The notes under the pieces: model-generated
What the model saw: only the letters and a program-made list of their open reading frames with translations
Databases searched by the model: none
What the model was told of the DNA's origin: nothing
Assembly (NCBI RefSeq): GCF_963378075.1
Contig: NZ_OY726394.1
Coordinates: 3,472,001 to 3,536,000 of the forward strand
DNA length: 64,000 bases
Direction of reading: 5' to 3'
DNA from: Mycolicibacter sp. MU0083
GTDB lineage: Bacteria; Actinomycetota; Actinomycetes; Mycobacteriales; Mycobacteriaceae
Shown here: positions 57,529 through 64,000 of the stretch, piece by piece
How positions within the stretch are numbered: position 1 is the first letter of the stretch
Layout of the letters: each line of letters begins with the position of its first letter
Position numbers and translations under genes: made by a program

Positions 57529-58164
57529 ATGACATCACGGTTGCTGCCCTACGCCACCTCCCCCGGTCGCCTGCTGGCCCAACTGTTCAGCGACGTCGTC
57601 GTCGCGACCTGGACCTTCCTGTGGGTGCTGGTCGCGTTGGCGGTGCACGGCGCGGTGACCACGATCGCCGGTGTGGGCAGACAGTTCGAGCGCGGCGCCA
57701 ACGGCGTCGCGGAGAGCCTCGCGTCGGCCGGCCAGAGCGCGGACCGCATTCCGCTGGTGGGCGATGCGGTGAGCAAACCGCTGACCGCGGCCGGGCAGGC
57801 AGCGGTCGAGATCGCCGGTGCGGGGCACGACCTGAACACCACCGCCGGATGGCTGGCCTACCTGCTGGCGGTCGCGGTCGCGGCGCCGCCGATCCTGGCG
57901 GTGGCGATGCCGTGGCTGGCGTTGCGACTGCGGTTCTTCCTGCGCAAGCGCGCGGTACTGGCACTGGCCGCCACCCCGGCGGGCACTCAACTGCTGGCGC
58001 TGCGCGCGCTGACCAACCGGCCGCTGGGCAGACTGACCGCGGTCTCGCCCGACCCGGTCGGGGCGTGGCGCCACGGCGATCAGGCGGTGATCGGCGGCCT
58101 GGCCACCTTGGAGTTGCATGCGGCCGGCCTGGCCCGGCGATTTCGGCGCGGTAATGCCCGCTGA
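57529..58164 (+). CDS. Conserved membrane protein (Rv0779c type), 3' end replaced by a repeat
   Basis: The 211-residue protein has two long hydrophobic regions (about 25-45, WTFLWVLVALAVHGAVTTIAG, and 105-130, LLAVAVAAPPILAVAMPWLAL) around an amphipathic middle part. No known domain is visible. It corresponds by position to Rv0779c. The last nine codons (RRFRRGNAR and stop) are encoded by the first 55-bp hairpin repeat, so the original C-terminus has probably been changed by arrival of that element. It is divergent from purC with 76 bp between. Confidence 0.75.
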   Translation: MTSRLLPYATSPGRLLAQLFSDVVVATWTFLWVLVALAVHGAVTTIAGVGRQFERGANGVAESLASAGQSADRIPLVGDAVSKPLTAAGQAAVEIAGAGHDLNTTAGWLAYLLAVAVAAPPILAVAMPWLALRLRFFLRKRAVLALAATPAGTQLLALRALTNRPLGRLTAVSPDPVGAWRHGDQAVIGGLATLELHAAGLARRFRRGNAR

Positions 58165-58191
58165 GCGAGACTAACCGCGCCGAAATCGCAA
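58137..58191. repeat. 55-bp hairpin repeat, left copy
   Basis: This sequence is identical base for base to 59068-59122. Each copy has 16-bp perfect inverted arms (GCGATTTCGGCGCGGT at 58137-58152, complement at 58174-58189) around a 21-base loop. It overlaps the 3' end of the Rv0779c-type gene. The two copies, 931 bp apart in direct orientation, enclose the DUF559 gene. Confidence 0.95.
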
Positions 58192-58227
58192 GGGAACCGG
58201 GGACGGCCCCGGCTACGTCCGACTTGC

Positions 58228-59085
58228 ATGGACAGCTTCCTGCGGTGTCAGGACGGTGTGATCACCCGCGAGCAGGCATTGGCGTGCGGCCTCTCCCGCT
58301 CTGCCATCGGCCGTCGACTCGAATCCGGGCATTGGCGGCGCTGCGGTCCCGGTGTGTACTTTGCCGACGATCGGCCGTTCACCACCGCCGCACGCATTCG
58401 CGCCGGGGTGTGGAGCTACGGGCCCGATGCGGTCGCCAGTGGCCTGGCGGCAGCGTGGTGGCACCAACTGATCTCCGCCCCACCGGATTTAGTCGAGGTC
58501 ACCGTGCCCCGTAATTCCCACGGTCGAGCTCATCGAGGTACCCGGGTAAGGCGCCGGGACCTCTCACCCGCGGATGTCGTCGAACGCCGGGGACTGCAGA
58601 TCACCGGACTCGCCCTGACAACGGTTGAAGCCGCTGCCCGTCGTGGTGGGGGACCCAAAGTGATGGACACCGCGCTGCAGCGCCATACCGAGTTGCCGTA
58701 CCTGTGGCGCGCCCACCTGCGTAACGCGGGCCGATACGGTTCCCCGTCGGCCCGCCGGATGCTGTGGGCAGCGGAGAGCGGCGCACTGTCGCAGGCCGAA
58801 CGAATGCTGGTCCGCCTGTTGCGCGATGCCGGGATCACGGGATGGGTGGCGAACTATCGATTAGGCCGCTACAAGGTGGACGTCGCCTTTCCCGACATCA
58901 GGGTCGGTATCGAAGTCGACGGGTGGGCGCATCACAGTAGCCCGGACCAATTCGAGGGTGACCGGGTACGGCAGAACCAGATCGTGTTGCGGGGTTGGAC
59001 GGTGCTCCGGTTCACCTGGCTGGACCTTGTCACTACCCCGGACCGGGTAATTGCCGAGATTCGTTATGCGATTTCGGCGCGGTAA
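58228..59085 (+). CDS. DUF559 (Vsr-like endonuclease fold) protein with AbiEi-like N-terminus
   Basis: The 285-residue protein has two parts. Residues 1-60 resemble the winged-helix of AbiEi-type proteins: GVITREQALACGLSRSAI followed by RRCGPGVYF. Residues about 190-285 form a DUF559 domain of the Vsr/PD-(D/E)XK group with LSQAERMLVRLLRDAG (Glu), YKVDVAFPDIRVGIEVDGWAHH (Asp and Glu-x-Asp, given here in two parts: YKVDVAF and GIEVDGWAHH), and RQNQIVLRGWTVLRFTW. The catalytic acidic residues and the lysine-like position look intact. The last codons come from the right-hand 55-bp repeat. Such genes are common and scattered in mycobacteria; function is unproven. Confidence 0.85.
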   Translation: MDSFLRCQDGVITREQALACGLSRSAIGRRLESGHWRRCGPGVYFADDRPFTTAARIRAGVWSYGPDAVASGLAAAWWHQLISAPPDLVEVTVPRNSHGRAHRGTRVRRRDLSPADVVERRGLQITGLALTTVEAAARRGGGPKVMDTALQRHTELPYLWRAHLRNAGRYGSPSARRMLWAAESGALSQAERMLVRLLRDAGITGWVANYRLGRYKVDVAFPDIRVGIEVDGWAHHSSPDQFEGDRVRQNQIVLRGWTVLRFTWLDLVTTPDRVIAEIRYAISAR

Positions 59086-59122
59086 TGCCCGCTGAGCGAG
59101 ACTAACCGCGCCGAAATCGCAA
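59068..59122. repeat. 55-bp hairpin repeat, right copy
   Basis: This is a perfect copy of 58137-58191, with arms at 59068-59083 and 59105-59120. It supplies the final codons of the DUF559 gene and ends exactly at the base before the cyp126 stop codon. Lying between two convergent genes, the long stem may also end transcription from both sides. Confidence 0.95.
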
Positions 59123-60346
59123 CTACGGCGTTAGCTCCACCATCAGGTGCCGCATCCCGGTGTGCCGGTTGCTGCGCGCCCACTCCACCGGCGCCACCAC
59201 CGTCGCCCCGCCGAACCGGGCCAGCAGCTCTTCGTAGACCACCCGCAGTTCCAACCGGGCCAGGTGCGCACCCAGGCAGAAGTGCGCACCATGCCCGAAT
59301 CCGATGTGCGGGTTGGGTTTGCGGGTGATGTCGAACCGATCGGCGCGCTCGAAGACCGCCGGGTCACGGTTGGCCGAGCCCTCCCAGACCAACACCTTCT
59401 GGCCGGCTTCGATCCGCTGGCCGCCCAGCACGGCGTGCCGGGTGGCGGTGCGCCGCTTCGAGGGGGCCGGCGAACTCCAGCGGATGATCTCCTCGATGGC
59501 GGTGGGCAACAGCCCGGGATCGGCGCGCAGCAACCGGTACTGGTCGGGATGGCCGGCCAGCGCCAGCAGCCCGCCGGCGATGGCGTTTCGGGTCGTCTCG
59601 GCGCCCGCACTGAACAGCAACTGGAAGAACAGGTAGACCTCGAGGTCGGACAGTTCGGGATCGGTCGAGTTGGCGACCACCGAGAGCATGTCGTCGCACG
59701 GCCGCGCGCGTTTGGCGGCGATCAACTCCCGCCCGAAGGTGTAGACCCGGTTGCCCGCGTCCTCGATGGACATCCGCTGCACCACCGCCGAACGCGACCC
59801 GCGGAAGTCGAAGCTGGGTTCGATCGCCTCGAACAGCCAGTGCCGGTCGGATTCGGGAACACCGAGCAGGATGCAGATCATCTGCATCGGCACCTCGGCG
59901 GCCACGTCGACCAGGAAGTCGAAGGCGACGCCGGGTTCGACGTCGTCGAGCAGCGCTCGCGCCCGGCGACGCAGGTCTTCCTCGACCCGGCGGATCATCC
60001 GCGGGGTGAGCCCGGAGCTGACCAGTTTGCGGACCTGGGCGTGCCGCGGGTCGTCCATCATGTTCAGCAGCTGACCCGCGATCGGCAGGTCTTGCAGCAC
60101 GGTGCCGCCGAACGGCCGCTCCCCGCCGGTCACCGACGAATAGGTCTGCGCGTCGCGGAGCACTTCGAGGGTTTCGGCGTGGGTGGCCACCGACCAGAAG
60201 CCCTCGCCGTCCGGGGTGTGCACGGTGGGTTCGTGCCAGAACACCGGGGCGACCCGGCGGTGCAGCGCGAACAGTTCGTGCGGGAATCCGTCGGCGAAGT
60301 TGTCCAGATCGGTGAAGTCGATCCCCGCGAGTTCCCGGACTCCCAT
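59123..60346 (-). CDS. cyp126: Cytochrome P450 CYP126
   Basis: The 407-residue P450 has the heme loop [19 protein letters not shown] with the cysteine thiolate, the I-helix oxygen motif AGAETTRNA, and the ExxR motif in EEIIRWSSP. Length and sequence fit CYP126 (Rv0778). It is a monooxygenase; the natural substrate is not known. It begins five bases after the purB stop, so it is co-transcribed with purB. Its stop codon directly adjoins the right-hand hairpin repeat. Confidence 0.92.
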   Translation of the reverse strand: MGVRELAGIDFTDLDNFADGFPHELFALHRRVAPVFWHEPTVHTPDGEGFWSVATHAETLEVLRDAQTYSSVTGGERPFGGTVLQDLPIAGQLLNMMDDPRHAQVRKLVSSGLTPRMIRRVEEDLRRRARALLDDVEPGVAFDFLVDVAAEVPMQMICILLGVPESDRHWLFEAIEPSFDFRGSRSAVVQRMSIEDAGNRVYTFGRELIAAKRARPCDDMLSVVANSTDPELSDLEVYLFFQLLFSAGAETTRNAIAGGLLALAGHPDQYRLLRADPGLLPTAIEEIIRWSSPAPSKRRTATRHAVLGGQRIEAGQKVLVWEGSANRDPAVFERADRFDITRKPNPHIGFGHGAHFCLGAHLARLELRVVYEELLARFGGATVVAPVEWARSNRHTGMRHLMVELTP

Positions 60347-60351
60347 GACGG

Positions 60352-61770
60352 CTACAGGATCGCGCCGGGACTGTAGCCGGCGGCCGACGGGTACCGGTCG
60401 ACGAGTTCGGTGACCTGTGCGGCCACCCGGTCGACCTGGTCGGCGGCCGCGCCGGTGAACGCCTGGCGGTCGCCGAGCGCCGCATCCAGTGCGGCCCGGT
60501 CCAGCGGCAGCCGTTCATCGGCGGCCAACCGGTCCAGCAGGTCCGGTTCGGCGCCCCGTTCGCGCATCGCCAGCGCGACGGCCACCGCGTGTTCTTTGAT
60601 CACTTCGTGAGCGGCCTCGCGCCCCACCCCGGCCCGCACCGCCGCGATCAGCACCTTGGTGGTGGCCAGGAACGGTAGATAGCGGTCCAGTTCGCGGGTG
60701 ATCACCGCCGGGTAGGCGCCGAACTCGTCGAGGACGGTCAAGAAGGTCTCGGTCTGCCCGTCGAGGGCGAAGAACGCATCGGGCAGCGCGACCCGACGCA
60801 CCACCGAGCAGAACACGTCGCCTTCGTTCCACTGCGCGCCGGCCAGTTCGGCGGCCATCGACGCGTAACCGCGTAGCACCACCTGCAGGCCGTTGACCCG
60901 CTCACAGCTGCGGGTGTTCATCTTGTGCGGCATCGCCGACGAGCCCACCTGACCGGGCGCGAAACCCTCGGTGACCAGTTCGTGGCCGGCCATCAGGCGG
61001 ATGGTCTGCGCCAGCGACGACGGTCCGGCGCCCAGTTGTACCAGTGCCGAGACGACGTCGTGGTCCAGCGAACGGGGGTAGACCTGCCCGACGCTGGTCA
61101 GCACCGCGGAGAAGCCGAGGAACTCGGCGACCCGACGCTCCAGTTCGGCGAGCTTGGCGGTGTCGCCGTCGAACAGGTCCAGCATGTCCTGGGCGGTGCC
61201 CATCGGGCCCTTGATGCCGCGCAACGGGTAGCGGTCGATCAGTTCACGTACCCGGGTCAGCGCGACCAGGGTCTCCTCGGCGGCCGAGGCGAACCGCTTC
61301 CCCAGGGTGGTGGCCTGCGCGGCGACGTTGTGGCTGCGTCCGGCCATCACCAGGTCGCGGTAGGCGACCGCGTGACGGACCAGGCGGGCGGCCACCGCGA
61401 CACCGTGGTCGTGCACCAGTTGCAGGGACTGGCGGATCTGCAGCTGCTCGACGTTCTCGGTCAGGTCCCGGCTGGTCATGCCCTTGTGGATGTGCTCGTG
61501 GCCGGCGAGTGCGTTGAACTCCTCGATGCGGGCCTTCACGTCGTGGCGGGTGATGCGCTCGCGAGCCGCGATCGAGGCCAGGTCGACGTTGTCAAGGACG
61601 GCTTCGTAGTCGGCGACGGCCTGCTCGGGCACCGGTACGCCCAGCTCGGACTGGGCACGCAGCACCGCCAGCCACAGTCGGCGTTCGGCGACGATCTTGG
61701 ACTGCGGCGACCAGATGTCGGTCAGCGCGGTGCTCGCGTAGCGGGTGGCCAGAACGTTGGGGATGCTCAC
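60352..61770 (-). CDS. purB: Adenylosuccinate lyase PurB
   Basis: The 472-residue enzyme cleaves SAICAR and adenylosuccinate in purine synthesis. The fumarase-family signature is [17 protein letters not shown] with the catalytic serine. [17 protein letters not shown] and [11 protein letters not shown] carry the other active-site residues. The start is a GTG eight bases after TAAGCT, near-leaderless. The region upstream overlaps the 3' end of a conserved hypothetical gene on the same strand. Confidence 0.96.
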   Translation of the reverse strand: MSIPNVLATRYASTALTDIWSPQSKIVAERRLWLAVLRAQSELGVPVPEQAVADYEAVLDNVDLASIAARERITRHDVKARIEEFNALAGHEHIHKGMTSRDLTENVEQLQIRQSLQLVHDHGVAVAARLVRHAVAYRDLVMAGRSHNVAAQATTLGKRFASAAEETLVALTRVRELIDRYPLRGIKGPMGTAQDMLDLFDGDTAKLAELERRVAEFLGFSAVLTSVGQVYPRSLDHDVVSALVQLGAGPSSLAQTIRLMAGHELVTEGFAPGQVGSSAMPHKMNTRSCERVNGLQVVLRGYASMAAELAGAQWNEGDVFCSVVRRVALPDAFFALDGQTETFLTVLDEFGAYPAVITRELDRYLPFLATTKVLIAAVRAGVGREAAHEVIKEHAVAVALAMRERGAEPDLLDRLAADERLPLDRAALDAALGDRQAFTGAAADQVDRVAAQVTELVDRYPSAAGYSPGAIL

Positions 61771-61776
61771 GAGCAG

Positions 61777-62388
61777 TTAGCTTACGGTCGTCTCCCCGGC
61801 TCCGATCACCGCAAGGGGGCCGCGCCCCACCGCCAGCGAGATCGCCGCATCGATGAGGTATTCGGCGACGACCTGCGCGGCATGCCAGGACGGCAGTTGT
61901 TCGCAGATGAAGGCGGGGTTGGTCCGGGTGGCGCGGCGCATCATGTGGTGGCAGCCCGGCGCGAACTGCACGCGGTGGACGGTCACATCGTCGGCGTGAC
62001 CGACGAGCGGATAGGGGTTCTGGGTGTAGCGGATGCACGCACCGGTGCGGTCGATTCCGTAACCGGCCCGGGCCTGCTCCCCGCGATCGACGGTGAGCGG
62101 CCAGAAGTGCGGTGCGATGTCGAAGGACCGCACGATCTCCCGCCTGGGTCCGACCGGCACGTGGCGGGTGAACGAACGAATCCGGCAGCGGGTGGCGATG
62201 TCGTAGGGGCGCACCCGGTTGTCGAGCATGAGCCCGAGGAACACCTCGGTCGCTATCCGAACCGCCGGTGGCCGGTCGTCGTGAACCCGGGGTCGGTGCA
62301 GGGAGTTCTCCTGATGTCCGAAGATCAGCCGCCTCCCCTGCTTTCCATCGCCTTCCGGCAAACATCCGACAGAACCATAGTCTTTCAC
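61777..62388 (-). CDS. Conserved hypothetical protein (Rv0776c type)
   Basis: The frame encodes a protein of up to 203 residues without a recognised domain. Visible segments are AVRIATEVFLGLMLDNRVRPYDIATRCRIRSF, rich in conserved-looking charged residues (quoted in part: EVFLGLMLDNRVRPYD), and PGCHHMMRRATRTNP and FICEQLPSWHAAQVV. Histidines and cysteines in the last third could bind metal. The start is unclear: GTG 62388 and TTG 62361 are in frame and neither has a good ribosome binding site. It is divergent from the TetR gene, which probably regulates it. Its end comes just before purB. Confidence 0.6.
   Translation of the reverse strand: MKDYGSVGCLPEGDGKQGRRLIFGHQENSLHRPRVHDDRPPAVRIATEVFLGLMLDNRVRPYDIATRCRIRSFTRHVPVGPRREIVRSFDIAPHFWPLTVDRGEQARAGYGIDRTGACIRYTQNPYPLVGHADDVTVHRVQFAPGCHHMMRRATRTNPAFICEQLPSWHAAQVVAEYLIDAAISLAVGRGPLAVIGAGETTVS
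61779..61784 (-). promoter_or_regulatory. -10 box of purB
   Basis: On the minus strand TAAGCT ends eight bases before the GTG of purB at 61770. It lies inside the last codons of the upstream gene. Confidence 0.4.
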
Positions 62389-62389
62389 A

Positions 62390-62412
62390 GACTGCCAGTC
62401 GGTAATTACGAT
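62390..62412 (+). promoter_or_regulatory. Leaderless promoter of the TetR gene with a small dyad
   Basis: TACGAT (62407-62412) ends seven bases before the ATG at 62420, so the transcript is leaderless. The dyad GACTG-C-CAGTC (62390-62400) lies where the -35 would be and next to the divergent gene start at 62388. It is a candidate autoregulatory operator. Confidence 0.5.
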
Positions 62413-62419
62413 CTGCCCG

Positions 62420-63091
62420 ATGGCCAATGACAAGTCGACTCGGCGGAGCATGTATGCCGAGCTCACCCGGACCGCGGTGCTCGACGCGTCCCGGTCGTTG
62501 TTCGTGGCCAAGGGATACGACGCAACCTCGGTCGACGAAATCGCGCACGAATCGCAAACCAGCAAGGGCGCGGTCTACCACCACTTCCGGAACAAGCAGG
62601 AGATCTTCGCCGAAGTGTTCCGGGCCAGTCAGGCCGAGATCATGCAGGCCGTGCTCCCACGGGCACTGGAGTCCTCACCCGCCGATGCCGGCCCGTGGCA
62701 GCAGGCGTTGATGGCGGTGAGCGCGGTACTGCACTGCTACGTCGACAACCACGACGCACGGGTACTGCTACGCGAGTCAGCGAGTGCCCTGGGCTGGGAC
62801 CGCAAACAGACCGTCGACGAGGAGATGGCGCTACCGCTGCTACGTGCGGTGCTCGACGAACTGATCGAAACCGGCGAACTCAAGCCGGTGCCGGTGGGCG
62901 TCACCGCCGAACTGCTCTACGCCCTGCTGAGCAAGACCGGCCCCATGATCGCCGCCGCCGAGGATCCCGCCCGCGCGGTCAGCGAGATCGAACCGGTGCT
63001 GTTCGCCCTGCTGGGCGGCCTGCATCGCGAACCGACGGACGCGGCGGGCCGGAGCAAACGACTCAACTTCGCTCGGCCCCCGCAGGACTAG
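62420..63091 (+). CDS. TetR-family transcriptional regulator (Rv0775 type)
   Basis: The 223-residue protein has a clear TetR DNA-binding domain (residues about 15-62): AVLDASRSLFVAKGYDATSVDEIA and the recognition part TSKGAVYHHFRNKQEIF. The helical ligand domain follows. It is divergent from the conserved hypothetical gene with 31 bp between and probably controls it and itself. The start is leaderless. Its stop is six bases from the convergent pntB stop. Confidence 0.9.
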   Translation: MANDKSTRRSMYAELTRTAVLDASRSLFVAKGYDATSVDEIAHESQTSKGAVYHHFRNKQEIFAEVFRASQAEIMQAVLPRALESSPADAGPWQQALMAVSAVLHCYVDNHDARVLLRESASALGWDRKQTVDEEMALPLLRAVLDELIETGELKPVPVGVTAELLYALLSKTGPMIAAAEDPARAVSEIEPVLFALLGGLHREPTDAAGRSKRLNFARPPQD

Positions 63092-63097
63092 CAGCGC

Positions 63098-64000
63098 CTA
63101 CAGCGCGTGCAGGATGTCCTCGACCCGGTCCTTGGCATCGCCGAACAGCATCGCGGAGTTCTGCCGGAAGAACAGCGGGTTCTGCACGCCGGCGTAACCG
63201 GACGCCATGGACCGCTTGAAGACGATCACGTTGTCGGCCTCCCACACGGTCAGCACCGGCATGCCCGCGATCGGGCTGGACGGGTCCTCGGCAGCGGCCG
63301 GGTTGACGGTGTCGTTGGCACCGATGACCAGGACGACGGAGGTGTCGCCGAAGTCGTCGTTGATCTCGTCCATCTCCAGCACGATGTCGTAGGGCACCTT
63401 GGCCTCGGCCAGCAGCACGTTCATATGACCGGGCAGTCGGCCGGCGACCGGGTGGATGCCGAAGCGCACGTTGACGCCGCGGTCGCGCAGCTTGCGGGTG
63501 AGCTCGGCGACCCCGTACTGAGCCTGCGCGACGGCCATACCGTAGCCGGGGGTGATGATCACCGAGTCGGCACCGGCCAGCAGTTCGGCCACGCCCTCGG
63601 CGGTGATCTCGCGGTGCTCGCCATAGTCCTTGTCGTCGGCCGGGCCGGCCTCGATGCCGAAGCCGCCGGCGATCACCGAGATGAACGACCGGTTCATCGC
63701 CTTGCACATGATGTAGGACAGGTAGGCACCCGAGGAGCCCACCAACGCGCCGGTGATGATCAGCAGGTCGTTGGAGAGCAGGAAGCCCGACGCCGCGGCG
63801 GCCCAACCGGAGTAGCTGTTGAGCATCGAGACCACGACGGGCATGTCGCCACCGCCGATCGAGGCCACCAGGTGCCAGCCCAGCAGCAGCGCCAGCACGG
63901 TCACCCCGACCAGCAGCCACAGCTGGACCTGGACGTCATCGGTGACGATGAACCACACGGTCAGCGCCGCGAACAGCACCAGCGCGCCGACATTGAGGAA
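63098..64000 (-). CDS. pntB: NAD(P) transhydrogenase subunit beta PntB, 5' part cut by window edge
   Basis: The visible 300 C-terminal residues contain three or four transmembrane segments. They are followed by the NADP(H)-binding domain III with [55 protein letters not shown] and [18 protein letters not shown]. This subunit drives hydride transfer from NADH to NADP+ using the proton gradient. The N-terminal part lies beyond 64000. In M. tuberculosis pntB is at another location, so gene order differs here. Confidence 0.95.
   Translation of the reverse strand, partial: FLNVGALVLFAALTVWFIVTDDVQVQLWLLVGVTVLALLLGWHLVASIGGGDMPVVVSMLNSYSGWAAAASGFLLSNDLLIITGALVGSSGAYLSYIMCKAMNRSFISVIAGGFGIEAGPADDKDYGEHREITAEGVAELLAGADSVIITPGYGMAVAQAQYGVAELTRKLRDRGVNVRFGIHPVAGRLPGHMNVLLAEAKVPYDIVLEMDEINDDFGDTSVVLVIGANDTVNPAAAEDPSSPIAGMPVLTVWEADNVIVFKRSMASGYAGVQNPLFFRQNSAMLFGDAKDRVEDILHAL

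Noticed and set aside
62361..62584. Alternative N-terminal frame for the Rv0776c-type gene beginning with ATG near 62370
   Set aside because: That frame gives an Arg/Pro-rich sequence with no family character and overlaps the TetR coding start.

Overview
The window is from a high-GC actinobacterium of the family Mycobacteriaceae, most likely an environmental or fast-growing Mycolicibacterium-type species rather than a tubercle bacillus. The evidence is a mycolate desaturase (desA1), mycothiol synthase (mshD), a PknD-type kinase with an extracellular propeller, PhoY2/PhoT phosphate genes, an LmeA homologue, split purS/purQ/purL genes and many leaderless start codons. Gene order follows, in reverse, the M. 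tuberculosis Rv0825c to Rv0775 segment as I remember it, with three large differences: an expanded phosphate-transport cluster, a catabolic island between purF and purM, and a nuclease cassette beside cyp126. I see no tRNA, rRNA, CRISPR array or insertion sequence.

Layout. 1-3.7 kb: partial SDR, TetR regulator, desA1, tRNA-dihydrouridine synthase. 3.9-10.7 kb: LytR-CpsA-Psr cell-wall ligase, phoY2, hrpA helicase. 10.9-21.1 kb: phosphate uptake cluster (pstS-pstC-pstA forward; then pknD, pstS, phoT/pstB, pstA, pstC, pstS on the minus strand), with three PstS, two PstCA pairs and only one ATPase. 21.2-28.9 kb: mshD, glnR, lmeA, a thioredoxin-like gene, a polycysteine leader peptide with its DUF4395/rhodanese/sseC operon, a 32-residue membrane peptide with a nitrobindin-like protein, a PabC-like enzyme and a YgfZ-like protein.

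29.0-41.6 kb: purM and purF are separated by a 9.5-kb island of eleven minus-strand genes. It forms two operons. Operon 1 is a canonical Rieske oxygenase, a small protein, an amidohydrolase and a MarR regulator. Operon 2 is an SDR, a second Rieske-type oxygenase whose two histidine ligands are replaced so that it has four cysteines, a paralogous small protein, a TauD dioxygenase, a CMD-family protein and two acyl-CoA dehydrogenases. Both operon promoters carry the same 16-bp near-palindrome, a good candidate for the MarR operator. The substrate is unknown.

41.6-64 kb: sterol-carrier-like protein, two alpha/beta hydrolases, purL, aminopeptidase, DyP peroxidase with encapsulin nanocompartment, purQ/purS, MBL hydrolase, DUF2334, DUF2254, glutathione-peroxidase-like protein, oligopeptidase B, purC, and a small membrane protein. 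Then comes a DUF559 nuclease-like gene between two perfect 55-bp hairpin repeats, followed by cyp126, purB, a conserved hypothetical, a TetR regulator and a truncated pntB. The scattered pur genes (purM, F, L, Q, S, C, B) give the window a purine-biosynthesis backbone into which accessory functions are interleaved.
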